Positions 1 through 11,462 of a stretch of 64,000 bases of DNA are shown here, in pieces. The DNA is taken from the NCBI GenBank assembly GCA_963920525.1, contig OY986438.1:124874920-124938919 (forward strand), written 5' to 3'. The notes under the pieces are model-generated. The model made no database searches. It was not told the DNA's origin and worked only from the letters and a program-made list of their open reading frames with translations. Every line of letters begins with the position of its first letter. Within the stretch, counting starts at the first letter, position 1. The DNA is from Dichetophora obliterata. Its lineage: Eukaryota; Arthropoda; Insecta; Diptera; Sciomyzidae. The translations under genes and the position numbers were made by a program.

Positions 1-300
1 ACAGCAGCAGCAGCAACAGCAGCTTTGAACTTCTTTTAGTGTTTTCATTTGTCCTCGCCAGAACGTCGCGCTTTGATCGTTAAGGCAGCTCTGCTGATCA
101 TTAAGGCAGGAAGAAGTTTGTGTGCGTTCTTATATATTGGCGTTTGTGTGTGTAACTGTGCGAGTCCGTAGTGCAGCCAAACATTGTAGGCAATAATTCA
201 TCTTGCACAAAAAAACAGCAACATTAACAAAAATAAAACTCAGTACATAAAACTTTAGTGTTTCTTTGGAACTACCGAAAAAAACGCAAATACTGAATAA
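1..300 (+). other. Possible 5' UTR-like segment with CAG/CAA tract
   Basis: The window opens with a short CAG/CAA repeat followed by about 180 bases that are richer in G+C than the flanks and hold no long open frame. The texture resembles a dipteran 5' untranslated exon. No start codon with a convincing downstream frame, no splice donor and no core promoter could be fixed, so this is an impression from base composition only. It could equally be a conserved intronic segment. Confidence 0.2.
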
Positions 301-1985
301 GAGTAGAACCTTTTATGATGGTAACCAATAGCAGATGGTCCTCATCATCATGGGCACTAAATAGCTGAACAAAATTTTATAGATTCGTCAATAGCAAGAG
401 ATACTTAAATATTAAGAGTGACTTATTAACTTTGTCACTCCATTTGGAACGTCCATAAGTAGTAGTGATTATTATAAAAATTATTTTTATTTTTCATATG
501 CAGCATCTCCTGAGTCAATAAGGCCAGGCCCGTCCATCTATCGTATTGTGATCATGATAACAAGCGAAGTTTTAATTCTTATACATCCGCAGCGGAGCCG
601 AAAGAGACAGTTTGAATGGCAGCATTCCATTATAATGACCATGATAAAACGTATTATGATATTGACCTAGAACGGTGGAATCAAGACAAACAAGGTCCCA
701 TATGCAATATAACGCCACATTGATAAGTATTTAGATTAGACCAGTTCACTTTACAAAAATGTTAAAATTCTTCAGGTAGCATCCATTTTCTAAAAGTTCC
801 ATTGCTAATGAGGACAAAAATGCCATAAGACCCAAAGAATTTGATCTTTAGATACTGCTGAAATAATTGAAAGGTCATTTTGAAGCTATTTACGACTTCA
901 ACCATTTTGAATAATGTGTTGTCCAAACCGAAACACATATCGTCGTCCTGTGATTTATAGCACATAAATAGCCATTTTTAGCCATACGTCATTTTGGCAA
1001 TTTTGAGTTTACAGTACCATCCCGGGTTTTTGATAATACATTTTTCAAATTTTTTAAAACTTTTTGAAATCGAGTTATTTCTTGTCCATTTTGCTCCATA
1101 TCCCTTGATATATAAATTTTTGATGACTTAGTTCATACGCCATTCAATGACGTATAAAGCAAAATTTCAGTACTTGATTAACAAAAACCACTTTACTATA
1201 CGTGCATTTAAGTAACATAGTTGTGGCTAGTAAAATTTTGAATTATATTCAAATCTATGGACATCTTCCCATCAAAATTTCTGGTCAAATTGACCAGATA
1301 GCAATGATAATATTTTTAGTTGTTATGTTTAAGTAGCTGACAAGTTTACCACTGACATCCAGCTGTCAAAAGGTTCAGTAAGGTTTGCATCGTTTCACGT
1401 TTGTCGAACATGTGACAAAAATTTAAAAATATTATTGAAATTAAGATTTTAATAAATCTAAAATCCTTAGAAAGTAGAAAGATTTTACTTTCACTACTTA
1501 TTTTGCGACTATGACATAATTTCTGGATCAGTAGATTGTCCTGAGCTTCTTAAAAAAATCGATTTTAATGTGCCCGCTGGAATACTAAAAAATAATGATA
1601 TTTTCTATATAATTACTTACTTTCCTTTCTAACAATGCTAAAAACGCTCCAATTTAAAGGACTTTATATTATTTAAATTATATGAATGTTGACTACTACT
1701 TAGATTTTTCTTTATTTACAGTATTTTTTAAGTAATTAACTCTCTTAGTTTTAATTAAATATAAGAAAAATTGTTGTGTAAGCTTAGGATTTTTATTTTT
1801 ATTTTTTTAATCAGTAAGAAATCATTGTCCAAAGATTAAAAAAAATTAAATTAAATTAAAAATTCTGGCTCAGTTATAAATACGCAACGTTAAATTCGTC
1901 GTGAAGTCATGAGTTAATCTTCATCTAAGTTTGGGTGTGAGTACACTCTTTTGGACCTTAAGCCACCAACCAGACAGATATTGGT
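301..1985. other. AT-rich non-coding stretch
   Basis: No coding exon is recognisable. The open frame on the minus strand at 762-965 has no family resemblance. The only structure identified is a diverged copy of a dispersed repeat at about 415-560. Confidence 0.5.
415..560 (+). repeat. Dispersed repeat, copy 1 (ATTAACTTTGTCACTCC type)
   Basis: This segment shares the phrase ATTAACTTTGTCACTCC, then GTAACG/GAACGTC and AATAAGGCCA/GCCATGTCCGTC-like stretches, with 20270-20410. Similar phrases ending in repeated GTCCGTCTGT are familiar from non-coding repeats of many fly genomes. This copy is diverged and lacks the tandem array that follows the second copy. The parent element could not be named. 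Confidence 0.5.
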
Positions 1986-2350
1986 GTGAAGTAAAGAAAA
2001 TATAGTCACCGTAGCGGTCAGTGTCGAAAAAGACCCAGAAATGTCGATTCGGCGCCGATAAACTGAATTGGAAAACGCCAGAAAGTCTATCAGGATCATT
2101 TTGCGGTTAAATTTGGGCCTACATTCGTATACGGTTATGCTTACGCAAGAATTGAAGCTGAACGAGCGTAGACAACGCCTTGAGTTCGCTAATTGGGCGC
2201 TGAAAATCATCTTCTCGGACGAAGCCCATTTTTGACTCAGCGGCTATGTCAACAAGAAAAAGTTCACAAGTATTCGACCAGGCATCAATGCATTAAAGCA
2301 TCAATGATTTTATGGCACGGCAATTATTTCCTTCACCAAGAAACAGTTTT
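1914..2350 (+). pseudogene. Mariner/Tc1-superfamily transposase relic
   Basis: Translating the plus strand in pieces gives the order expected of a DDE transposase of the Tc1/mariner superfamily. A DPEMSIRRR helix-turn-helix phrase lies near 2030, an LTQELKLNERRQRLEFANW linker is at 2140-2197, then FSDEAHF, the block holding a catalytic Asp (2209-2229), then GYVNKKKF. A TGA stop follows FSDEAHF. About ten residues that usually separate the linker from FSDEAHF are missing, and several frame changes occur. No terminal inverted repeats were found and the C-terminal part with the last catalytic acid is absent. The element is a dead fragment. Confidence 0.8.
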
Positions 2351-2489
2351 TAAAAAAGAATTAAGTTGAATTGAAATTGACACAAATTGTTGCGGTTCTA
2401 AGATTTATTAATGGATTTATTTTTTGTTAAAGAGATCATTTGATTTTTTTTTCCGGGCTACAAATGAATCAAGCCATATTTTATTATTA

Positions 2490-2705
2490 TTATTGAAGTG
2501 AGCTCGTTCTCGTTTTGTGATTTGCGTGAGTGAAATCTCAAAAACAACACATTTTTCTTAAAATTGTTGCTGTTTTTTACTTGCTTCTATTAAAACAAGG
2601 GGATATAAAAAAAAGATATATCTTTGTAAGCAGTGAGAATCGAACTCGCACCATTTCGATCGACAATTGTACACACTAACCGTTAATCCAAAAGCTTCTG
2701 TTACA
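2490..2705 (-). repeat. tRNA-derived SINE, copy 1
   Basis: On the minus strand the right end reads like a tRNA. A B-box-like CGAGTTCGATTCTC lies at 2635-2648 and an A-box-like GGATTAACGGTTAGTG at about 2671-2688. The tRNA-like head is followed by a tail with CTCAAAAACAAC and GATATA phrases that recur in the same order at 34975-35222. Two diverged copies with a shared tRNA-like head and a shared body indicate a SINE family rather than a functional tRNA. The acceptor stem does not fold properly and the copies differ at many places. Confidence 0.65.
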
Positions 2706-2740
2706 TAGTGTTATTCATTCAATATTAAGTGTTAACTGAA

Positions 2741-2896
2741 GCTATGTTGCAGTAGATGACAAGAATTTATTTAAAGGATTGTGCATTAGCTATCCTACAT
2801 GTAAATGCATGAAGCAACAGATTTCAATAATGTATTAAAAGGATGGTGCATTAGCTATCCTACATGTGAATTCGTAAAGCTATGTTGCAGCAGATC
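2741..2896. repeat. Short direct repeats of about 65 and 138 bp
   Basis: The phrase GTGCATTAGCTATCCTACAT occurs twice, 65 bases apart, and GCTATGTTGCAG(T/C)AGAT occurs at 2741 and 2879. The unit is therefore partly duplicated in tandem. No coding potential and no parent element were recognised. Confidence 0.7.
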
Positions 2897-3096
2897 ATAA
2901 TAAAATTGTTTTAGATGCAGATTTTAATTGCGACTTCAGACATGAATGTTCCCAGGCACTAAAGGCAAGGCCGGTTGTCTAGCGCTCGAAAATTTAAGCT
3001 ATTTTTAAGATTTTTTTTTAAATGTAACAAATTGAACAACAATATTTAAACTTTTAATCTATCGCATAATGATCCAGTTATGTTACCAGTTATGTT

Positions 3097-3576
3097 ACGC
3101 AACGCAAGGTGGTCGTAGCAAATGTCACGTATAGATACAGAACAGTATAGATAGAAACAAAATATTATCTCACAACCTGAAGATAAACGTATAACAAATA
3201 AAAAGTTCAATTTCATTTTGAAATTACGTCGCTCTACGGTCTTGTGACAACCAGTGTTGTCACTCTATCACAATTGTGGTAAATCTACCACTTTTTTGGA
3301 TTCTGCACTATTTAAAATTTTCATGTGACAACACAGGCGAAAGCTGCATTTTCATTGCGACAGTTCATGTGTGGTAAATTTGCTAATAAATTGTGTCTTT
3401 TGTTTTTAGTGCTTTAAATTTGCTAATAAATATAATTTGCTGTCAATTAAAAACATCTTACTTGTTGCAGCTGAGTTGAAGTTTTTTTAAGTAGAAGTGC
3501 GTCTGCATTATCAACACAGAATTATTAAAGTGCAATACGCCATTTGCTATGGTCACCTTGCAATGCGTTACGCGAC
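3097..3576. mobile_element. Inverted-repeat (MITE-like) element
   Basis: The left end GCAACGCAAGGTGGTCGTAG and the right end (reverse complement GTAACGCATTGCAAGGTGACCATAGC) are imperfect inverted copies about 480 bp apart. There is no open frame between them. Boundaries and target duplication are unclear, and the arms differ at several positions, so it is an old copy. Confidence 0.55.
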
Positions 3577-3709
3577 CAAACATAATTGAACCATAACACT
3601 CACTCTTAAAAAAAAATTATTTTTTTTATTTAGAAAACTGTTGATCATGTTCAAATGGCGCTCAATGAGACGCTCTCAATGCAAAGGGGCATGGGCGGTG
3701 TTGTAGGTT

Positions 3710-3910
3710 TTGACTTTTCTATTTATCTTAAAAATAAAAACCAAGAATATTATTAATTACTGTGAGTGCCTACTGGTAATGTTCTTGGCTCGTAAGCGAA
3801 AGCGCCGAAAGACACGAGCTGGGTCTGAACCGCGTCTCAACGTTTTTTCAATTGAATTAATATTTCTGTTCAGCCGCAATCAATGGCAAACCTCAAAGGG
3901 CAACAATTAA
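3710..3910 (+). other. Short open frame, no support as a gene
   Basis: A 66-codon frame with a basic patch (RKRKRRKTR) is open here. It has no recognisable domain and no plausible splice context in a repeat-rich AT-rich region. It is listed only because the basic run is eye-catching; it is most likely chance. Confidence 0.1.
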
Positions 3911-3993
3911 AAATAATAAATTAAATAATAAAAAATAGCAACAAATAAGCATACTTGCCCCAAAAATATTTTATGTTTCAGTAAACATAATTG

Positions 3994-4177
3994 GGGTATT
4001 CACAAGGTGTGCTATAAGAAACTGCTGTTTGATTACGACACTTCAATAAACATAGCTTTCAGAGTTGTAATATATTAGTACTTTTTTATATGTAAGGCAA
4101 CAATAAAATGTTTAAGCTAGTGTAAAATCGTAGGACGATATGACATTATGACATGATAGCACACCTTGTGAATACCC
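3994..4177. mobile_element. Small MITE with GGGTATTCAC terminal repeats
   Basis: A 184-bp element with inverted termini of about 22 bp starting GGGTATTCACAAGGTGTGCT. The interior is AT-rich and non-coding. The same outermost GGGTATTCAC motif ends two larger elements at 6937-7482 and 49034-49432. An 8-bp target duplication is not clear (left AACATAAT, right AATATATT at best). Confidence 0.7.
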
Positions 4178-4862
4178 TAAATATATTTATTGCCACAAAT
4201 AAGCAGTGAAAATAAAAGTGATCATAATTTGCTTCCGGAAAACATTTTATGTTTACCATAAAATAAAAACACATTTCTTGTCAAAATGAACTTGTTTGCT
4301 ATAAATAAGTTTTTAAATTTTTTTTAACTGTAAGTATTGAAAAAATCAGGAAAAATTGGGATTAGTCCAAAGAAACCCATCTGGAAAATTTATTTTTTAC
4401 ACAAAAATCCTCGGACGACGATATGGATTATATTTTGATGAAAAATCATTTATAATAATATAAGCTTTTTTAGTTTTTTTTATTTTTGTAAAATATGCAT
4501 CTGATATTTTTTGCGGAGCTTTGAACGTGCTACTTAACTCCTAAGCCAAAACTATCGTTTTTCCACATACAATTTTTTATTTTCTTCCAGCGACATTAGG
4601 TCTGTTTCCATACTCATTTCAAGTAACTTGAAGTTGCTTGAAAATGTTATTTTTACTATTTTTTGAAGCTCAAGACAGAAGAATAACATGCAAAATGTCA
4701 CTCTCTATTCTTTTACAATTACTTTAAGTTAGTATGGAAACATACCTATTATGTTCATAATTTTGTATGTTTGTACGGAGCATAGCTTTATTGTGATATA
4801 GCATATTTTACATTTTTAGACAATAACATGCAAAATGTTATGTGTGTTTACGATGTAAGAAT

Positions 4863-5710
4863 TAAGGGTGACCTTAGCAATAGGGAGATTTTTGAAAATA
4901 AATTTTCTTAATTTTTAATAATATTGAAGTCATTTTGAATGCGAAGAATAGCTTAATCGATTTTTTATGATTTTTTTTTTTCTATTTTTGAAATGCCAAG
5001 AGCAGGAACTTTGAGAATTTTAGAAAAAAAATCAAGTTTCAACAGCTATAACTTTTCCATCCGAATTTTGGTTTTTGTAGTTTTTTGCACAAAATAGTTT
5101 AAGACTATGCCAGACTATCACCCGTTAAGTCATTTTTTAAATTCCGCATTTTTGGATTTTTGAGGACTTTTTTCGTAAAAATACCCAAACTCGAAATTTA
5201 CAAAATGTTACACTTCTAGTAAAAAATTTCCTAACGTCCAAGTTATTCAACGTTATGACATAATTTTTTGTATTTGAATTAAGAGTTTTTTAAGAAAACT
5301 TTCAACAGCATTTATTGCAATGTTTTCAAAAATGAATTTTTTAAGATTTTTTTACTACAACAAGAAAATTAAAGACATTTTTTCAAAAAGTAAAATATCA
5401 CAACTCTAGCAAATTTTTATCCGATTGTTAAGTTTTACATCTCATTTTAAGGGACACTAATATAACAAATAAAGTGCATACCAGTTTTAGGCACAAAATA
5501 AGGTTTTATGTGCAAACAGTCGAGTTATATGGTAAAAGTCAAAAAAATGTTCATATGTTTCTCAATATCAAATTTTAATCGCTTTGATGGTCGGGTAAAT
5601 AATTTCTAATTACTTACAATTTGAAATTTTTATTGTTTTTATATCAAAAGAAACAATTTTCCAGCCATCCATCTAAGGAAAAGTAATTTAGAAAAATAAG
5701 GTCACCCTTA
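4863..5710. mobile_element. hAT-like MITE with perfect 8-bp TSD
   Basis: This 848-bp element starts TAAGGGTGACCTTA and ends with its exact reverse complement (14 bp). The bases immediately outside are GTAAGAAT on both sides (4855-4862 and 5711-5718), a perfect 8-bp direct repeat. An 8-bp target-site duplication is the hallmark of hAT transposition. The interior is AT-rich with no transposase, so it is non-autonomous. The perfect duplication argues for a younger insertion than most neighbours. Confidence 0.8.
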
Positions 5711-6320
5711 GTAAGAATAGTAGAAAAACATCATTTTTAACCAAAGGTTAAAGCAATTTGGCTTTGATTAAGCGTATGCAAAGTACATTTGCATTTCATT
5801 AATAATGACTTTAATTGCTTGTTTGGTCTTGTTTTCTTACATTAACCTATATTTTACCAGCAATTTCTTTTTTGAATTCATTTTAAAAAGTATATATATA
5901 GACTAAATAATAATAGGGCCCTCTTTATGGACACCACTCGTTTATCTTTCTATAAGTATTGGACCTGATAACAAACAGAATTTACGGAGCCGATTGCCAA
6001 CGTTAAAGAACGCACAAAATTTAAGTATATAGGCTGAGAGCCAGTGTTCGATAAAACGCACACTAACTTTGATACTTGTCTATGGGATTAAGATGTAGAT
6101 GGATGTTAATTTTACAAGCATTGTTTGGTGCAGTGGCTACAAAACCTCATAATTAGTTTTTGTTTTCCTATCCTCGTTCCGTATTTTTAATATAATTTTT
6201 AATAAACATTTGTCAGGAATGTTTTTTGAACCCTCCCCTGCAAGGAATTACAGGCGTGACCCCCTCACAAAATTTCAAAAGTTCAAGAAGTTTTTTCGGA
6301 GAGCTAAAATACCAAAATTA

Positions 6321-6701
6321 CACAGTGCTACACACAAAATATGCAGGGGTTCTCATGCAGCAGAAAATGAACATTTCTTATTTTTTTTTTTTACTTTATC
6401 GATCGTAACTGAGCCATTTTTGAGCTGATTGCCAAAATGTTTTTTTATTAAAAGGTACAAATCAGATCTGTAAAATAAAAGCAAAATTTTGAAAATCAGT
6501 TAATGCAGAGTAAACTTATGATTTTTTGAACTTGTAATTTTGTGAATATTGTTATATCACTACATTTGTTATAAAAAAATTACTTAACGAAGTGACTGAG
6601 AAAAAGTATGAGTTTTTTCGTACTCTATGGACTCCAGCAAAACAGAATTGCTGCATGAGAACCCCTGCATATTTCTTTTTTCCACTTTTGTATCACTGTG
6701 T
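6321..6701. mobile_element. Foldback MITE with CACAGTG ends
   Basis: A 381-bp element running from CACAGTG to CACTGTG. The two ends share an inverted stretch of about 45 bp including ATGCAGGGGTTCTCATGCAG. Both ends are flanked by TTA. The CACAGTG terminus with a TA-containing flank is typical of Tc1/mariner-type MITEs; a 3-bp TTA duplication would instead suggest PIF/Harbinger. Open frames at 6210-6428 are accidental readings of the left arm. Confidence 0.75.
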
Positions 6702-6936
6702 TATTAATGCAGCCAATTAACTTCCCAACATCATTTAACATTATAGACTAAAAAAATTTTGAAAATATGCAAAATTACTGTTCGATGAAACGAACAGCGA
6801 TAAAAGATATGTTAAAAGTACGATGTGGCTCTTTCGATGATGTTGATAATCTGTATGTGGTCCTTATTTGTCTTAAACATGCAAATTCCTGATATATGTA
6901 CATTATATTGTTTTTTTCCAATAAGTTTGAACACAA

Positions 6937-7482
6937 AAGGGGTATTTACTTCAATGCTGAAATTTCAGAAATGTGAAATTTCCGACGAGTTGAAGTGAGC
7001 GACAGTTTGTAATGTTTCGGTTTTTTCACATGCATGTGTCAAACTTAAAATCGCCATTGTAACCAAAACAAAAATTTTGGTCATATTCTGTTAAAAACTT
7101 GTGCTTTTTGTTTTTTAATAAAAAAGTAAAGCAAAAAACAAGTGGCAAAACAAAATTATGAGTCGGCTCATATTTTGTTCTTGCTCTCATACATTGCGTC
7201 AGCTTTTAGGAGGAATTTGACAGAATATTCTTCTTCTTATCAAAATAATCATAATAATCATAATTGTAATCATAATTTCACAATAATTAACACTCATTTA
7301 ACAGATTTGCTTATGTTTACTCAACACATCTTTTCTTCGCAAATTTCCGACGATTATTTTTCATCAACTCGATAGGTGATAAAATTTAAGCAAACTTCGG
7401 AAAACCAAAACAATAACAATTGCAATGAAGTTTTCGTAAATTTCAGCATTTTGGAAATTTCAGCAGTGAAGTGAATACCCTT
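6937..7482. mobile_element. MITE with GGGTATT(T/C)ACTTCA terminal repeats
   Basis: A 546-bp element with imperfect inverted ends: GGGGTATTTACTTCAATGCT on the left and AAGGGTATTCACTTCACTGC as the reverse complement of the right. The internal TGAAATTTC continues the similarity to about 30 bp. The interior is non-coding; the 77-codon frame at 7142 has no family. The outer motif matches the elements at 3994 and 49034. No clear target duplication. Confidence 0.65.
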
Positions 7483-8462
7483 GATATGTCCACGTGAGAT
7501 AAAAAAGTCTAGAAAAATCCTAGGTTATACTATCACCACTCACAAACTTGATTTCGACTGCGTACGAAATGGATGTTTCAAATAAAATTTATTTTCCATT
7601 AGCATACAACTAATTCAGACATGTTTGCCTATAGCATATTTAAAAATATAATCTTGTGCTAAATCCGATAACGCCATCAGATTTTAGATACAATTAACCT
7701 TTAAGTCAACGTACAAAGTAATACTATGTTAAGAATATGAAAAATGTGCAAATACACATAAACTGAAGTGAACAGAATCTAATCAAAAAGAAATACATGA
7801 AAGTTTCACATAATTTTTGGTTTTTTTTTTTCATTTGTAACAATGATTTAATTTGTATAATTTTGGAATTCAGAAACATTTCTGAGTCCGTAAGAAGTTG
7901 TTTTCTAACAAGAAAAACAAAAGTTTGTGCTGTTATCTCCAATAAAAACCTAAGCCATTCCTAGAACTTCGTAGCAGTTGCTATAGAATTGTACTGGCAT
8001 CAATTTTGATGAGCCAGTCATAACGCAATAGAACAGTTATTTATTTTTTTTTTTATTTAAACTTTTCGCTAGGCTTATCATCGAAAACACACTCAAAGAA
8101 ATATATTCTTAATACAAACATGTGTGTTTGTAAGAAGAATTACTTTGGCTCAAACTTTTGGGTTTCGTGCTTAAAGTTAAAATAAATAAATAAATAAAGC
8201 CTATTAAAAGAAGACTTACTACTTAAAAGCAAAACAAACACATGATAAGCTCACATAAATAATGTACATAGCTGTATAAGCCACAAAATTTTTGACTCCA
8301 TAACCTGATGCTGATTCAACCCGAAAAATGAACCCAAGACACCAAACGCTCTATTTACCACTTTAGTATATAGTTTCAATTGTAGGCTAGTTGAGCTTTT
8401 AAGTACTTAAACTTTTGTAAGCGTCTGGCTATGTGTGTGTATTTGCATGTTTTTGTGGGTTT
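7483..8462. other. AT-rich non-coding stretch
   Basis: No supported gene, RNA or repeat boundary was seen. Short homopolymer runs and chance frames only. Confidence 0.4.
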
Positions 8463-9999
8463 TAGGGATGTAAATCCCAGGATCCGAGACATTTTTTTTT
8501 AAATACCATGAACATTTTGTTGAAAACAAAAAATATCGTTATCAGAGTAAAAAAAAATGCAAACCAAAGTTTTTTGTTACAAATGAAACCAAAATTGTTA
8601 AAAACTTTTTTTTTTCTCTTTCTTGAGCAGAAACTCGAACAAAATAGAGCAATTAAAATAACTAATTTTTTAATAGCTGATCAAAAAGTTAATTTTAAAA
8701 ATTTATTTCGTTTTGTTTCAACAAATTTATTTAGTTGTTAAAAGGTAAACTAATTACAACTATGCTAGTAGACTAATAAAAAAAATGCATTTTTGCATAA
8801 AATTCGATTACTGAAACTAAAACATTGTTAAACTTCCTATAACTTAAATTTGATAAATTTTGTAGTTGCAGTATATTTAAGGCATCATATAGTATGCAGT
8901 GCCAAGTTTTTACACTGTTTTTCTTTTTATATAAAAAAATAAAATCAAAGTTTAAGGTATAGTCCTGGAAATGCAATTCTTATTTTCAAAAATCCCGCGG
9001 TATTAAAAATTACCTTTTAAGGATGTCAATTTTTGGTGTTTTTCGATCCCGGGATTTTCGGGATCTGAAAATACAAGCCCGGGATACCGGGATCGTCCCA
9101 AAATTCAAGTAGTTTTTATTTCGTAAGATTTTTTTACATCTATTCTATTTTGTACATATTCTGTATCAAATTGATATAACAAAGAAGTACAATTTGTACC
9201 AATTCAACAACAAAAAACAAAACATAAAATTTGAATGTTTAATTATCCTTCAATAAATCAATTCCGCTTATAATACATATTCTACAGGACTTAAAACCTG
9301 CTGCGCCAAAGTTACTTTAAACACGATTTTCTTGAAGCATACTGGCTTTCAAAACTGGCTACACTACTGCAAACAAACTAATAGACCAATTAAAAGCTTT
9401 TTTAATCTGTTTGTAATTCTACACAATTTTTACCAATGTGCGTCTTTTTAAAATTTGTCTAGGTTTTACACGCAACAATATGGTCAAAAATAATGTCATG
9501 TTTTGCACGCTTCGTAATTTTCTTAATTTTCCATTTTGGTAAAAGATGTGCATTCAAGAGTCTTTTTTCGAAAGCATTTTATTTTCAGGTGATCTGGAGA
9601 CACTGATGATGTAAAATTAACATTAAAATTAAAATTTTTGTGTACGTAATAAAATTTTTTAGAAAACATCTTCTAACATATGCCTTAATTTTAAACGCTT
9701 TGGCCTTAAACCTCCCTTTTATGATATGCTATAGTACATTTTAATTAAAATAAAAAAGTCGATACATTTAAGTAAAAAATATACACAACACCCATTCTAT
9801 TTAAAGCTCAGCAAAATTATTCATTCTTTTGATCAAAATACTATCTTTAAGAAATTAAAGCATTAATGGTGTTATCTCCTAACTAAGACCTTAATTTATT
9901 GCATAAAAGACCTGCAAAATAGCAGCACCGCTCCGCCTCAACGCTTGTTAGTTCGATCGTATTTGTGATAATAGTTTGAAAAATTTTATTAGCTATTAA

Positions 10000-11056
10000 A
10001 TGGGTAATCCATTGTCACCACAAATTGCAGATATTGTCTTAGACAATCTTTTAGAAGAAACACTTACTATTTTAGCAAAGAAGAACATCAAAGTAACAAA
10101 AATTTTTAAATATGTGGACGACATTCTGGCTGTTGTAAACAAAAATGATATTGACCAAATCTTGAACGAGATGAATACTTACCATCCAAAACTACAATTC
10201 ACTGTAGAAAAAGAAAAAGAAAACATCATTCCGTATCTTGATCTTAAGATACATCGAAGGGACAACAAATTAAGCTTTGACTGGTATAGCAAGCCGACGG
10301 CATCAGGAAGGCTTATTAATTACCTCTCAAATCAACCGAGACATCAAAAAATAAACACTATAAGAAACATGATAAACAAAGTTATAAAAATCAGCGACGA
10401 ACAATTTTTAGATAAAAACTTTAATAAAATAACAATAATACTAAAAGACAATAACTATCCATACAAACTTATAAAAAAACTTATAAACAGGGAAAAAACG
10501 AAAATTAACAAAAACAACAGAAAAGAAGTACATAATGAAAACAACGAAGCAACACAAAAAATCCAAATTTACAAAAAAATGCCATACATCCACAAACTCA
10601 CGGACAACAAACACCTACGGAAAATTATCAAAAACAACAATATAACATTTGCCCACAGACCAGCAGCAAAATTAGCAACAATATTCAGCCGAACAAAAAC
10701 ACCAATAGACAAAACACAACAAAACAATGTTATTTACCAGATCAGCTGCAAAGGAAACGTCGAACCGTGCGACAAAATATACATAGGTACAACAAAGAGA
10801 GCACTGGGAACAAGAATAAACGAACATGCATACGACATAAAAACACGAAAAGAGACTACGGCATTAGCACAACACATCAACAATACATGACACACAGCTG
10901 ATCTTGACAACTTTAAGATAATCGACAAAGAAACAAATTACAACACAAGGCTAATTCTGGAGAGTCTACATATACAAAAAAAACATCAAAAACACTGTAA
11001 ACAGAAAAGAGGACGTAGACAACATAAGCGTAGTTTACCAAAACGCACTTAGTTGA
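10000..11056 (+). pseudogene. Penelope-like element pol: RT C-terminal part plus GIY-YIG endonuclease
   Basis: This is the 3' part of a Penelope-like retroelement polyprotein, which copies RNA into DNA and cuts its target with a GIY-YIG nuclease. The frame starts at MGNPLSP, an RT palm motif, then YVDD (residues 38-41) and a thumb region with IPYLDLKIHR. Residues 244-276 carry the GIY-YIG module: VIYQISC, C257, KIYIGTTKRALGTR and the conserved EH pair. An in-frame TAA lies directly before the ATG, and the RT fingers and first catalytic Asp are missing, so the copy is 5' truncated. An in-frame TGA at 10888-10890 interrupts the nuclease, although similarity continues to LILESLHIQK. A one-base shift in the A run near 10976-10983 then leads to the end at 11054-11056. 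It cannot make a full enzyme. Confidence 0.9.
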
Positions 11057-11197
11057 AATAATGTTAAATGTTTATATGTATTCTAATAATAGAAATGTTT
11101 AAATTTTTATCATTGTTGTAGTTATATGGACACCTGTAAGTTAAATGTATTGTGCTCAAAAAAATGTTTGTATTGTTATTATAATTTTGTAAAATCA

Positions 11198-11265
11198 GTT
11201 AAACAAAGACGCCCTGAAGAAGCAGACAAACAATCTGCGAAACGTCGGCAAATTAAAAATTTAAT
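11198..11265 (+). ncRNA. Hammerhead ribozyme motif of a Penelope-like element
   Basis: Downstream of the Penelope-like frame the plus strand has every invariant hammerhead element in order. Helix I GCC (11211-11213) pairs with GGC (11247-11249). The core CTGAAGA (11214-11220) fits CUGANGA. Helix II GCAGA (11222-11226) pairs with TCTGC (11234-11238) around a 7-base loop. GAAA (11239-11242) follows, then ACGT (11242-11245) as a minimal helix III, then the cleavage triplet GTC (11244-11246). A distal helix I may form between GTTAAA (11198-11203) and TTTAAT (11260-11265). Helix III is a self-complementary ACGU, so cleavage would be expected in a dimer, as known for minimal hammerheads of Penelope-like elements. 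Activity is inferred from the fold only. Confidence 0.8.
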
Positions 11266-11462
11266 TTTGATAAAATTTATCTGTTTTTTAATAAAAAAAT
11301 ATTTTTTAAGAAACATTAAAAAAGATTTTTCGGTTACTAAATAACGCCTTAAAAAATCAAACTATTAAAAAAATTGTTTTCAACAATTCCGGGATTAGAA
11401 TCGAATAATCTCGGGAAATTCTGGTCTTAAAAAAGATCGGGTTCGCGGGATTGACATCCCTA

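Larger units (their letters stand above)
8463..11462. mobile_element. hAT-like repeat with CCCGGGAT motifs, host of a Penelope-like element
   Basis: The left end TAGGGATGTAAATCCC and the reverse complement of the right end TAGGGATGTCAATCCC are inverted repeats about 3 kb apart. Inside both ends are clusters of CCCGGGAT-type motifs (about 8990-9100 and 11385-11460). TAGGG-type termini and repeated subterminal motifs are common in hAT elements. The flanking 8 bases do not match, so the target duplication is lost, or the pair is two partial copies (a second candidate left end lies near 9020). The centre holds the Penelope-like element. A relative lies at 48831-50580. Confidence 0.5.

Noticed and set aside
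2635..2700. tRNA gene
   Set aside because: A- and B-box-like words are present but the stems do not pair, and a second diverged copy shares the non-tRNA body, so it is a SINE.
8463..11462. An 8-bp target duplication for this hAT-like repeat
   Set aside because: The bases outside the two ends do not match, so none was claimed.
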